64,000 bases of DNA, taken from assembly GCF_003626695.1 (NCBI RefSeq), contig NZ_RBAH01000013.1:62001-126000 (forward strand), in the 5' to 3' direction. Shown in pieces: positions 37,227 through 45,184 of the stretch; position 1 is the first letter of the stretch; each line of letters opens with the position of its first letter. The position numbers were made by a program, and so were the translations under genes. The notes beneath the pieces were generated by a model that searched no databases, was not told where the DNA came from, and was given only the letters and a program-made list of their open reading frames with translations. The stretch is from Paenibacillus ginsengarvi (lineage in GTDB: Bacteria; Bacillota; Bacilli; Paenibacillales; NBRC-103111).

Positions 37227-38627
37227 TTGCAACAGGACAATCTTACGTTTTTTGGCGGAGTGGACGAATCCGGCGGCGTTCAAATTGTGTATGAGCGAGG
37301 AGGCAAAGCGCTGCTCTTCGATTTTGGGACCGCCCACCATTGCTTGCTTGACCCGGCTTATTTGAATACAAGTGACCCCGTAAGGCCAACTCCAGGCCGT
37401 GAACTTCGTCAATATTTGCTTGGAAAAATGGCGCCCCCTTTACCGGAATTGTATAGTCCCGAGCATCTGCAAGGACTGGATACGGAAACCTTGCGCCCTC
37501 TTTGGAACGATCGGGATTTTCCGAAATACGCCGACATCGGCATCTTCATCGGACATATGCACCAGGATCATATGTCGCTGCTGCCCTTTGCGCGGAAAGG
37601 GATTCCCGTGTTTATGCATAGAGACGCCTATTCTTTATACCGCGGTATCGTATATTCGCGACAATATCCGGATACCGAGGCAAGCCTTGTTCCATGCGAC
37701 GATAGGAGTGTGCTCGATTTTGGAGAGTTCTCCGTGCAGATTATCGAAATGGACCATAACACGCCGGGTTCCTCGGCGATTGTTATAGAAAGCCCGGAGC
37801 ATAAAATCGCCGTTACCGGCGATTGGCGCCTTCATGGCAAACATCCGGAGCGAATCGACCGATTTATCGAGCTATGCCGCCGGAAAGGAATCGATATCCT
37901 CATCACGGAAGGGACCCGGGTAGGGAAAGGCGCGGCATTCCAAAACTCGCGAACAGAAGCGAAATCCTTATCTATGTTTTCAGCCGTGTTGGATGAGTCC
38001 GAGGGGCTTGTATATGTGCAAACATCGCCACGGGATCTTGAACGAATGGCCGATCTGATCCAAATGGCCGCCGACAAGGGACGAAAGATCGTAATGGACG
38101 GTTCCATCGCCGCCATCTGGCATACGGCTACCCGCGAAGGTATCGCGGCGCTCGACAACCATCCGGCTCTCCTCGCGAGCCTTCAAATCATGGAGGGAAC
38201 AATACCGGACGGAGTCCGTCTGCCATACGAAACGGTATTACTGGAGGAAGTCGCGAAAAGAAAGAACGAGTGTTTATATGTGATGAGGTTTCCGAATCTC
38301 GGTCATTGGATCGAGCTTGAAACGCTAGGCGGGAGGCGGGGGGACTCGCACTATGTTCAGGCCGATAACAGCATCAAGCCGGACAACCCTAAACTGGCGC
38401 AATTTCTGGATGTCTTTGGCATTACCGGACACGCGATAGGCAATAAAGGACACGCCGCTCCGGATGAAATATCCGATCTGATCGAGCGGATCGCTCCCCG
38501 AATGGTAATACCGGTCCATACTTTGCACCGGGAGCAGCTCGATACAAGGGGCGTCAAGGTGTATTTCCCGGAACGCGGAGAGACCCGTTCGATTTCGGAG
38601 CTTTTAGCCGCCGCTGTTGCGAGATAA
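37227..38627 (+). CDS. MBL-fold exonuclease-like hydrolase (RNase J-like)
   Basis: A 466-residue MBL protein. TTG 37227 is chosen because GGGAGGG precedes it; the frame is open to 37152 with non-conserved codons. Motifs: GHMHQDHMSLLPF (motif II), MDHNTPGSSAI, TGDWRLHG (Asp of motif IV) and PVHTLHRE near the C-terminus, with a beta-CASP-like insertion between, as in RNase J and related hydrolases. RNase J itself is longer (about 555) and has a C-terminal domain absent here, so this is a divergent relative. It forms an operon with a phosphatase (14 nt) and a solute-binding protein. Confidence 0.72.
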   Translation: MQQDNLTFFGGVDESGGVQIVYERGGKALLFDFGTAHHCLLDPAYLNTSDPVRPTPGRELRQYLLGKMAPPLPELYSPEHLQGLDTETLRPLWNDRDFPKYADIGIFIGHMHQDHMSLLPFARKGIPVFMHRDAYSLYRGIVYSRQYPDTEASLVPCDDRSVLDFGEFSVQIIEMDHNTPGSSAIVIESPEHKIAVTGDWRLHGKHPERIDRFIELCRRKGIDILITEGTRVGKGAAFQNSRTEAKSLSMFSAVLDESEGLVYVQTSPRDLERMADLIQMAADKGRKIVMDGSIAAIWHTATREGIAALDNHPALLASLQIMEGTIPDGVRLPYETVLLEEVAKRKNECLYVMRFPNLGHWIELETLGGRRGDSHYVQADNSIKPDNPKLAQFLDVFGITGHAIGNKGHAAPDEISDLIERIAPRMVIPVHTLHREQLDTRGVKVYFPERGETRSISELLAAAVAR

Positions 38628-38641
38628 GGAGGTTTCGTATT

Positions 38642-39235
38642 TTGACAACGATCACATTCGTTAGACACGGCATCACAGACTTCAATCGGGAAAAGCGCGC
38701 ACAAGGCCATCTGAGCAACCCGCTGAACGAAACGGGTATCCTTCAAGCGAAAACCGTCGCCAAACGTTTGGCCGGGGAGAACTGGGATGTCATGTTCTCA
38801 AGCGATTTATGGCGGGCCAGACAAACTGCGGACATTATTGCCGAAGAGCTCGGTATACCCGTCTCTCGTTTCGATGTCCGTTTGCGCGAAATTGGCAGAG
38901 GGCAGCTGGAAGGAACGATCGAGGAAGAACGGATCGCCAGATGGGGACCCAACTGGCGCGAACTTGATCTCGGAGAGGAAAGCCATGAATCGGTGCGGGA
39001 AAGAGGCAAGAGATTTGTCGGCGAGGTAGCCGCACAATATGCCGGTCAAAACATACTTGTCGTCAGCCACGGGTTTTTGATCGGCCAAACGTTAAAAGCA
39101 ATCATGCAGGACGAAACTACGGGGGAACGGCTTGGCAATACGTCCGTCACGGCCGTTGTGCGCAGTGGAAACCGGTGGGAGTACCAGCTTTATAACTGTA
39201 TGAGACATCTCGATCCGAATTTGATGGAGGCGTGA
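38642..39235 (+). CDS. Histidine phosphatase (phosphoglycerate mutase-like)
   Basis: A 197-residue enzyme with the RHG catalytic motif (TFVRHGITDFNRE), the second catalytic residues in SDLWRARQTADII (Arg), a Glu in LREIGRGQLEG and the second His in VVSHGFLIG. TTG 38642 follows AAGGAGG. It is probably a sugar-phosphate or small-molecule phosphatase rather than glycolytic mutase, given its operon with an MBL hydrolase and a sugar-binding lipoprotein. Confidence 0.87.
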   Translation: MTTITFVRHGITDFNREKRAQGHLSNPLNETGILQAKTVAKRLAGENWDVMFSSDLWRARQTADIIAEELGIPVSRFDVRLREIGRGQLEGTIEEERIARWGPNWRELDLGEESHESVRERGKRFVGEVAAQYAGQNILVVSHGFLIGQTLKAIMQDETTGERLGNTSVTAVVRSGNRWEYQLYNCMRHLDPNLMEA

Positions 39236-39239
39236 GCGC

Positions 39240-40544
39240 GTGTTGAATCCATTATTAAAAGGTGCCGTCGCATTACTGATGGCAACTGCTGTATTAGCGG
39301 CCTGCGGCCCGGGCCCGGGCTCGGGTTCGAAACAAAGCTCCGATCAAACGAAAACGTCTAATCAAGGAGCAGCGCCGGTAAAGGTTTCCACAGAGCCGGT
39401 AACGTTAAAGTTTTACGCTCACGTGGCCGCCTTGGATCAAAGCACGTTTCAAACCTACTTCGCCGATGTGGTGAAGAGAACAAATCCGAATATTACATTG
39501 GAATTTTCATTCGGCGCGAGAGGGAAATTGGAGGAATGGATCGCGGCCGGCACGATTCCCGATATCCTTTATTCCGGATCGGACAACTATATGTCGCTCC
39601 AAGATCTGGGTGTTTTGGAGGACATGACCGACAGGCTCAAGTTAAACGGTCTCGACCTATCGGTTTTTACCCCGGATTCGATTCAAACGATGCGGGATTT
39701 GGCCGGCGGCAACATGACGGGCATTCCATTCAGCAGAAACGGGGCGGCTTTATTTTACAATAAAGAGATGTTCGATAAGTTTGCCGTCCCTTACCCGACT
39801 AACGGAATGACTTACGACGACGTAATCGGCTTGGCCCGCAAGATGACTGTAACGCAGGGCGGCATCCAATACATCGGCTGGGAGCCCGGGTTCCCCGACG
39901 CCAATATTAGTCCGTTCGTTCAGCCTCTTGTCGATCCGAAAACGGGCAAGGCTTTAATCGATACGCCCGCTTACAAGAAGGTTTTCGAGATGATGAAGAC
40001 GGGCTATGAAATTCCCGGATTTATGGGGCCGAAGGATTTGTTCCGATATACGCCCAGTCATTTTGTAAACGATCAAATCGTCGGAATGTATGTGGACTGG
40101 TACAACAAAATGATGCCTCAGCTCCTTGAAGCGGATGCGAAAGGAAAGGTTCCGAACTGGGATATCGTAACAGTGCCCAACTTTCCGGAGTATGTAGGCG
40201 TAGGACGTCACGAATCGGTGCAGTTTTTGGCCATCGCGAAGCAAAGCAAATACAAAGATCAGGCCATGCAGGTGCTCAAAGCCGTATCCTCGCTCGAAGC
40301 GCAGCTTCTCCAAAGCAGAAACGGACGCATATCCGTGTTGAACGACTCGGAAATCCGGAAGCAATTCAGCCAGGACGTAAAAGCGTTCCAGGGCAAACAA
40401 ATGGATAACTTATTCAAGTTTAAAGCGGCTTCGTCTACCCCGTCCTCCATCTACGACGACGCCGTTACGACGATAGTCCGAAATGTGGCGAAGGAAATCG
40501 CCGTGAACAAAAAGGACGTCAATACGGCGCTTCGGGAAGCGTAG
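39240..40544 (+). CDS. ABC transporter solute-binding lipoprotein, ended early by an in-frame TAG
   Basis: A 434-residue family-1 solute-binding lipoprotein (lipobox LAAC, about residue 21). It shares YFADVVKRTNPNITLE, FYNKEMFDKFAVPYPTNGM and the C-terminal NTALREA with the paralogs at 7568 and 58742. It stops at TAG 40542-40544. The same frame then continues ELADKKIAEVKSSRN to TAA 40592, matching the length and character of the paralog tails. The lost 15 residues are a terminal helix that may be dispensable. GTG 39240 follows GGAGG and lies 4 nt after the phosphatase stop. No permease genes are adjacent. Confidence 0.82.
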   Translation: MLNPLLKGAVALLMATAVLAACGPGPGSGSKQSSDQTKTSNQGAAPVKVSTEPVTLKFYAHVAALDQSTFQTYFADVVKRTNPNITLEFSFGARGKLEEWIAAGTIPDILYSGSDNYMSLQDLGVLEDMTDRLKLNGLDLSVFTPDSIQTMRDLAGGNMTGIPFSRNGAALFYNKEMFDKFAVPYPTNGMTYDDVIGLARKMTVTQGGIQYIGWEPGFPDANISPFVQPLVDPKTGKALIDTPAYKKVFEMMKTGYEIPGFMGPKDLFRYTPSHFVNDQIVGMYVDWYNKMMPQLLEADAKGKVPNWDIVTVPNFPEYVGVGRHESVQFLAIAKQSKYKDQAMQVLKAVSSLEAQLLQSRNGRISVLNDSEIRKQFSQDVKAFQGKQMDNLFKFKAASSTPSSIYDDAVTTIVRNVAKEIAVNKKDVNTALREA

Positions 40545-40597
40545 GAGCTTGCCGACAAGAAGATCGCGGAAGTGAAAAGTTCCAGAAATTAACAGAT

Positions 40598-40635
40598 AAA
40601 AAGCTCAGCCGACGTAACAGTCGGCTGAGCTTTTA
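40598..40635 (+). terminator. Bidirectional terminator
   Basis: A 15-bp perfect stem, AAAAGCTCAGCCGAC-like arm paired with GTCGGCTGAGCTTTT, 6-nt loop, A run before and T run after. It separates convergent genes. Confidence 0.92.
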
Positions 40636-40660
40636 TATTTTTTGCCGAGCTATGCGTGCC

Positions 40661-41830
40661 TCAAGGGAGCGTGTTCAGCGCTTGATCCAAGTCCGCCATC
40701 AGCGTTTCCGCCCGTTCCAGGCCAACCGAGATGCGTACGAGACCGTGAGGGATTCCCGTGCTGCGGGATGCTTCTTCGCTAATGCCTACGCCGACATCGA
40801 CAATAAGGCTTTCGAAGCCGCCCCAGCTTGGGCCGTGCTCGAAGTAGCGCAGCTTCGGAATCATATCGCGAATCGCCTGGTCCTCGGCGCGCGGCACGAA
40901 GCTGATCAGGCCGGTGTAACCGGCAAGCTGCTTGCGGCCAAGCTCGTACCCGGGATGGCTGGGCAAGCCGGGATAAAACACGCGCTCCACCTTCGGATGG
41001 CTTTCGAGAAAAGCCGCTACGGTCATGGCGCTTTCCTGATGCTGCTTCATCCGGACCGGAAGCGTCCGCAGTCCTCTCAGCAGCAGCCACGACTGGTGCG
41101 GGTCCATAACGGAGCCGAATAGCGCCCGTTCCTTATACGCGATCCGCTCCATCGCCTCGGCCGAGCCGATAAGCACCCCGCCGATAATGTCGCTGTGCCC
41201 GCCCAAATATTTGGAGGCGGAGTGTACGACCATATCGATCCCGTAGCGGAGCGGGTTCTGGTACAGCGGCGTAGCCCATGTGTTGTCGATCAGCGTGCCG
41301 ATACCGCGCGCGCGTGCGAAGTCTGCAACAGCCTGCAAATCTTGCATGGCGAATATATGCGACGACGGGCTTTCCAAATAAAGCAGCTTCGTGTTCGGAC
41401 GGACCACTTGCTCGATTTCCTCCAGCGATTCCCCGGAAACAAACGTAACCTCTACGCCGAATGCAGCCAAATAGGAGGAAAGAAATTCGCGGGCAGGTCC
41501 GTATGCGCTTTTCACGCAGACGACATGAGTATTTTGCGCGACCCAGTACATAATGCCGGCGGAAATAGCACCCATGCCCGAGGAAAAGCAGCGAGCCGCT
41601 TCCCCTTCCTCAAGTGCTGCGATTTTGCGCTCGGCGATTTCCGTCGTCGGATTGCTGATTCGGGTGTATACATAGCCGTGGTTTTGCGTTTTACGGGTAA
41701 ACAGCGAGTTTTGAAAAATCGGCGGCACGATCGCCCCCAAATACCGGTCGTAGTCGTCCCCGAGATGGGTACAGATTTCTTCCTTGCTCATAATTTCCTT
41801 AGGATTGGGGGAATCGTTGGAATGGGACAT
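40661..41830 (-). CDS. Cys/Met metabolism PLP-dependent enzyme (cystathionine gamma-synthase family)
   Basis: A 389-residue fold-type I PLP enzyme. Visible features are YTRISNPTTEIAERKIAALE, FSSGMGAISAG, TKLLYLESPSSHIF, DNTWATPLYQNPL and the PLP lysine in VVHSASKYLGGHSD. The C-terminus has LVRISVGLERAETLMADL. These place it with cystathionine gamma-synthase, cystathionine gamma-lyase and methionine gamma-lyase; the exact reaction is not decided by sequence alone. ATG 41830 has GGAG at a long distance; ATG 41791 with AAGGA 4-5 nt upstream is an alternative start. I see no S-box or T-box leader. Confidence 0.88.
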   Translation of the reverse strand: MSHSNDSPNPKEIMSKEEICTHLGDDYDRYLGAIVPPIFQNSLFTRKTQNHGYVYTRISNPTTEIAERKIAALEEGEAARCFSSGMGAISAGIMYWVAQNTHVVCVKSAYGPAREFLSSYLAAFGVEVTFVSGESLEEIEQVVRPNTKLLYLESPSSHIFAMQDLQAVADFARARGIGTLIDNTWATPLYQNPLRYGIDMVVHSASKYLGGHSDIIGGVLIGSAEAMERIAYKERALFGSVMDPHQSWLLLRGLRTLPVRMKQHQESAMTVAAFLESHPKVERVFYPGLPSHPGYELGRKQLAGYTGLISFVPRAEDQAIRDMIPKLRYFEHGPSWGGFESLIVDVGVGISEEASRSTGIPHGLVRISVGLERAETLMADLDQALNTLP

Positions 41831-42012
41831 TAGGGTATGGTGCTCCTATCGCGATGTAGTAGTTTCCTCTAAAATATAACAAGAGTTGTAAGGTACTTCA
41901 ACAGCGAAACTGAAAGGAGCTACTAGTAGGACCGCTTGATGCAAGCGACGGGATATTATTTCGTTGAGGACCGGAAGCGGTTGTATCTGCCGGTACCTTT
42001 TGCGTTAAGCAT

Positions 42013-42657
42013 TCATAGTTCCGTCTGTATCAAGCCGGTATTAACGGCTTCCCACAAATACAGGGATACGATCGTGGAATATGGCTTCCATTCGGCATGT
42101 TTGCGCTGTAATAAAGACTTGCCATCGTTCTCCTCCGCGGCATACAGCCATTCCGCAGCACGCTGCAGCCCTCTGTCCCCGAAAGAGAGAACATCCTCTC
42201 GGCCCAAATAAAAAATGAGAAACATCTCCGCCGTCCACCGGCCAATTCCTTTTACGGAGGTGAGCAGGCGGACGACTTCCTCGTCATCCAGCCCGCCAAA
42301 CGATTGAAAGTCGAGCAGGCCTGCTTGGACCCTCTCGGCGACGTTCCGAATATAGCCAAGCTTGTTCCTGGATAGTCCGGCTGCGCGCAACTGCTCCTCT
42401 TCTGCAGCCAGGACGGTTTCCGGCGTTATCGTTCCGCATACTTGTTCGACCCGGCGAAAAATCGTTTCGGCGGCTTTGCCCGAAAGCTGCTGCCCGACTA
42501 ACGATCTCGTCAGGTAAATAAAGCCGTCTTGCCCACCCGGAACGCGGATCGGGCCGACCCGGTTGATCAACTTGTCCAACTGAGGATCGCTCTTGCACAA
42601 TTCGCGCGCGCAGCGGTCGTTCGGACCGATATCGAACAGATGCAACAAGCTAATCAT
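42013..42657 (-). CDS. AlkA-like DNA-3-methyladenine glycosylase (HhH-GPD)
   Basis: A 214-residue base-excision enzyme. It has LTRSLVGQQLSGKAAETIF, the helix-hairpin-helix LLTSVKGIGRWTAEMFLIF and the catalytic Asp in DVLSFGDRGLQRAAEW. It would remove alkylated bases such as 3-methyladenine. ATG 42657 overlaps the end of the TetR gene by 8 nt; TTG 42648 with AAGGA at better spacing is an alternative start. Longer upstream reading into the TetR gene is not credible. It forms an operon with the TetR regulator. Confidence 0.85.
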   Translation of the reverse strand: MISLLHLFDIGPNDRCARELCKSDPQLDKLINRVGPIRVPGGQDGFIYLTRSLVGQQLSGKAAETIFRRVEQVCGTITPETVLAAEEEQLRAAGLSRNKLGYIRNVAERVQAGLLDFQSFGGLDDEEVVRLLTSVKGIGRWTAEMFLIFYLGREDVLSFGDRGLQRAAEWLYAAEENDGKSLLQRKHAEWKPYSTIVSLYLWEAVNTGLIQTEL

Positions 42658-43243
42658 CCTTTCTTGTCGGAGTCCAGCCGAACAAGTGAGAATCAACGAG
42701 CGTATGGGCCGATCTGGAGAAATGATCAGGGTTAAAGTCGGACTGCTGGATATAAGACAGCATAACGGCGCCATTGCATAAGATGCGCAGCAGCTCCGCC
42801 AGCTCGGATGGACGTGCGGCACCCGCCTTCTCCGCCAGTTTCTCGATCGCTTTCCAGTTTTCCTCCGTCCCTTTCACTGCATTGACATGATTGTCGTGAG
42901 CGGAGTCCGGAAATTCGACCACCGTATTGACAAAAGGACACCCCCGGTATCCCGGCACTTTCATTTTGGCAACGAATCTGTCGATCAAGGCATGCAATTG
43001 CAGGGCGCTTGAATCCGGAAACAAAAGCTGAACCGCCTCCAAGTCCTTCGCATTCAGCTCCTGCTGATATTCCAAATAAGCTGCAACCAAATCGTCCTTC
43101 GATGCGAAATTCCGATAAAAGCTGGCTTTGGCTACGCCTGATTCAAGAATAATACGATCAATTCCGACGGCCCGGATGCCTTCTCTATAAAACAAATCCG
43201 ATGCGACTTGAAGAATTTGGTCCCGCACTGACTTTCTTGGCAT
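42650..43243 (-). CDS. TetR-family transcriptional regulator
   Basis: A 197-residue repressor with HTH VRDQILQVASDLFYREGIRAVGIDRIILESGVAKASFYRNFASKDDL. The C-terminal domain has a Cys (GCPFVNTVVEF) of the YcdC/TetR_C type common in this group. GTGA ribosome site before ATG 43243. Two matching 18-bp palindromes lie in the intergenic space ahead (43264-43281 and 43383-43400), so it probably represses itself and the divergent genes. Confidence 0.88.
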   Translation of the reverse strand: MPRKSVRDQILQVASDLFYREGIRAVGIDRIILESGVAKASFYRNFASKDDLVAAYLEYQQELNAKDLEAVQLLFPDSSALQLHALIDRFVAKMKVPGYRGCPFVNTVVEFPDSAHDNHVNAVKGTEENWKAIEKLAEKAGAARPSELAELLRILCNGAVMLSYIQQSDFNPDHFSRSAHTLVDSHLFGWTPTRKDD

Positions 43244-43263
43244 TTGATCACCGTCATTCTAAA

Positions 43264-43281
43264 AGATACAGTCCTGTCTCT
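43264..43281. promoter_or_regulatory. Palindromic operator 1 (likely TetR binding site)
   Basis: AGATACAGTCCTGTCTCT, an imperfect palindrome with arms ACAG and CTGT, 20 bp before the TetR start. Confidence 0.65.
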
Positions 43282-43382
43282 TTATATACTATGACAGGTA
43301 GTAGTGTATTGTCAATTGACCAGTGAAAAAGCGGGGATAAGAAGTTTGACAGCAAATTGAAAAAACTGTAATATCATCGAAT

Positions 43383-43400
43383 AGAGACAGATCTGTATCT
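43383..43400. promoter_or_regulatory. Palindromic operator 2 (likely TetR binding site)
   Basis: AGAGACAGATCTGTATCT, the inverted form of operator 1 with two central bases changed (AT for TC), 119 bp away centre to centre and 64 bp before the DinB-like fragment. Confidence 0.65.
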
Positions 43401-43464
43401 ATTCGTGTGGAGTTAAAGGCGTTGATGCATCTGTCCACTTGAACCAATTGGAGGTATTTGCGAT

Positions 43465-43599
43465 ATGACGGCAACGGAAAACTTGGTGCGTGTGTGGGAT
43501 TCCGGTTATGACAAGGAAAGCGGCTGGTACCCTTCGCTGGAACGCGGACTGCAGGGGTTAACGGCGGAGCAGGCGTGCTGGAGAACGGATGGCAAATAA
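43465..43599 (+). pseudogene. Truncated DinB-family gene
   Basis: An open frame of 44 codons with a good GGAGG site, encoding TATENLVRVWDSGYDKESG and LERGLQGLTAEQACW, typical of the N-terminus of DinB/YfiT-like four-helix metalloproteins (usually about 150-170 residues). It stops at TAA after the first helices, and no His ligands are kept. The next 60 bases, read in another frame, give LWIHERLTAEYG, possibly a remnant. A deletion is the simplest explanation. Confidence 0.55.
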
Positions 43600-43659
43600 T
43601 CGTTACGGCGCTTTGGATACATGAGAGACTAACAGCGGAATATGGGGAGGAGAACAGGG

Positions 43660-44049
43660 ATGGCAACGATTCAGCGTGAAATCGAAATCAATTGCAGTCT
43701 CGATAAAGCTTGGGTCCAGCTTCGGGACTTCGGAAACGCGGCTGCATTGTTCGCGGGCGTTCTGGTGGATTGCCGGGAAGCCTCGGGACAGCGGACGGTG
43801 ACCTTCGGCAACGGATATGTGGTTCAGGAGCGGCTTGTAAGCATAGACGAAGAGACGTGCCGTCTGGCCTATGCCGTAGTGGACGGCGGATTCACCCATC
43901 ACAGCGCATCCATGCAGCTGCTGCCGACTGCCGAAGGCGTACGTTTCGTCTGGATCAGCGACTTTTTGCCGGACGAGGCGTCGCAGCGCGTCGAACCTTT
44001 GGTCGAAGCAGGCTGTCTGGCCATTAAACGTTTCCTCCAAACGCTCTGA
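43660..44049 (+). CDS. SRPBCC/polyketide-cyclase-fold protein
   Basis: A 129-residue START-like helix-grip protein. ATG 43660 has GGGGAGGAG upstream. The pattern REIEINCSLDKAWVQLRDFGN at the start and the long C-terminal helix (VEPLVEAGCLAIKRFLQTL) match the SRPBCC family, which binds hydrophobic ligands. It lies downstream of operator 2 with the DinB fragment, so it is probably controlled by the divergent TetR regulator. Confidence 0.75.
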   Translation: MATIQREIEINCSLDKAWVQLRDFGNAAALFAGVLVDCREASGQRTVTFGNGYVVQERLVSIDEETCRLAYAVVDGGFTHHSASMQLLPTAEGVRFVWISDFLPDEASQRVEPLVEAGCLAIKRFLQTL

Positions 44050-44198
44050 GCACAGGCGTTATTTAAGCCTGCACAAAATGATGGGAAAGTGTGGAAGACA
44101 AAGAAGTCAGGTAAACCCCTTCAAGGAACTGCGAAGCAGTTGTACAGCCTGACGGCACTTCGCTTCCGCATCCTTCCCTCTCCAGTGTAATTGTCGGA

Positions 44199-44924
44199 TT
44201 ACCAAATCTTGAAATTGACTCCATACAGAGATAAACCCAATTTTCCGGCGACGCTTCGGGAGGCCAGATTGTCCCATGATGTGCTGTATAGCGGGAGTTT
44301 TCCCGTTTGCCGAACCGCCATTGCCCATCCGGCCACAACGGCGGCGGCGTAACCTTTTCCGCGAAAATCCGTCAGTGTCTCCAGCCCAGCTTCATCCGCC
44401 CTGGGTGTAATGCGGACGCTGCGGCAGACCGACACGGCCCGGTTGTCGTGTAACAGCGCAACACAGGGCTGCGCATAATCGATTTCCGATGCCAGCCACT
44501 CGAACCCTCCGCGCGAAACATCCTCTTGGTTCTCTCGCGTAATGCGAATGACATCCCTATTCGGTTCCAGCCGTTCCGGAACGAGAAAGCAAGGCCCCAT
44601 AGTGAACCGATCCCCCTGGAGGATCTCCATATAGGTCTCGAAATGCTTCGGTTTCGCTTGAAAATCGCCGCCGGATAAAGCCTCATCCGCGCAAAGTGTT
44701 GTCAATTTCCCGACCAGTTCTTCCGGAACATCGTATCGAAACCGGCATAGCGCCGTCCCCTCAAGATCGCGGCCCAAGAAAAAACGGGGTGCCGGATCTT
44801 CTCCGGGCCAGGGCTCGTTAATGGTGCGAAGCCTCATATTCCGATCGTGTGTGAACAAGGCTTCGACATGGAGCTTCATCAGTTCGGAAGCGTTAGATTC
44901 GGTGTTTTTTTGACCCGTCGTCAT
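44199..44924 (-). CDS. GNAT-family N-acetyltransferase
   Basis: A 241-residue protein whose C-terminal half holds the GNAT core: ALLHDNRAVSVCRSVRIT, then the acetyl-CoA loop TDFRGKGYAAAVVAGWAMAV (R-x-x-G-x-G/A) and the final ...LYSTSWDNLASRSVAGKLGL. The N-terminal 110 residues are a less conserved extension (FTHDRNMRLRTINEPWPGED), as in GNATs of the DUF4081-like type. ATG 44924 follows GGGAGGG. Substrate unknown. The 149 bases downstream (44050-44198) hold only a small AACTGC/GCAGTT hairpin. Confidence 0.8.
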   Translation of the reverse strand: MTTGQKNTESNASELMKLHVEALFTHDRNMRLRTINEPWPGEDPAPRFFLGRDLEGTALCRFRYDVPEELVGKLTTLCADEALSGGDFQAKPKHFETYMEILQGDRFTMGPCFLVPERLEPNRDVIRITRENQEDVSRGGFEWLASEIDYAQPCVALLHDNRAVSVCRSVRITPRADEAGLETLTDFRGKGYAAAVVAGWAMAVRQTGKLPLYSTSWDNLASRSVAGKLGLSLYGVNFKIW

Positions 44925-45184
44925 AGTGTCCCTCCCATCTTTCTCCCCTCATCGTAACAAAATCGCCGGCAAGGCTGCTGAGAAAAAATGAGTAGAATGG
45001 AAGTTTTCCCGCTTTGGAATGTGCTGCGTCGGTAAAAAGGGGTCCTGAGACGGATTCAACATGACAGAACGAGTGACAAAGATCATGACGGTTTGTAACT
45101 AGCTGGTGTTGTAACAATCCAGTATCATATGGAGTGTCGGTGGGATAAATTGGAAAACTGCGGATGATTCGAGGTGATGAGCTG

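Noticed and set aside
41831..42012. S-box or T-box riboswitch before the Cys/Met enzyme
   Set aside because: No conserved S-box stems or T-box sequence can be seen in the short leader.
45093..45115. Direct repeat TTGTAAC (45093 and 45109) as a RiPP regulator site
   Set aside because: Only two 7-bp copies and no regulator gene in the cluster; too weak to call.
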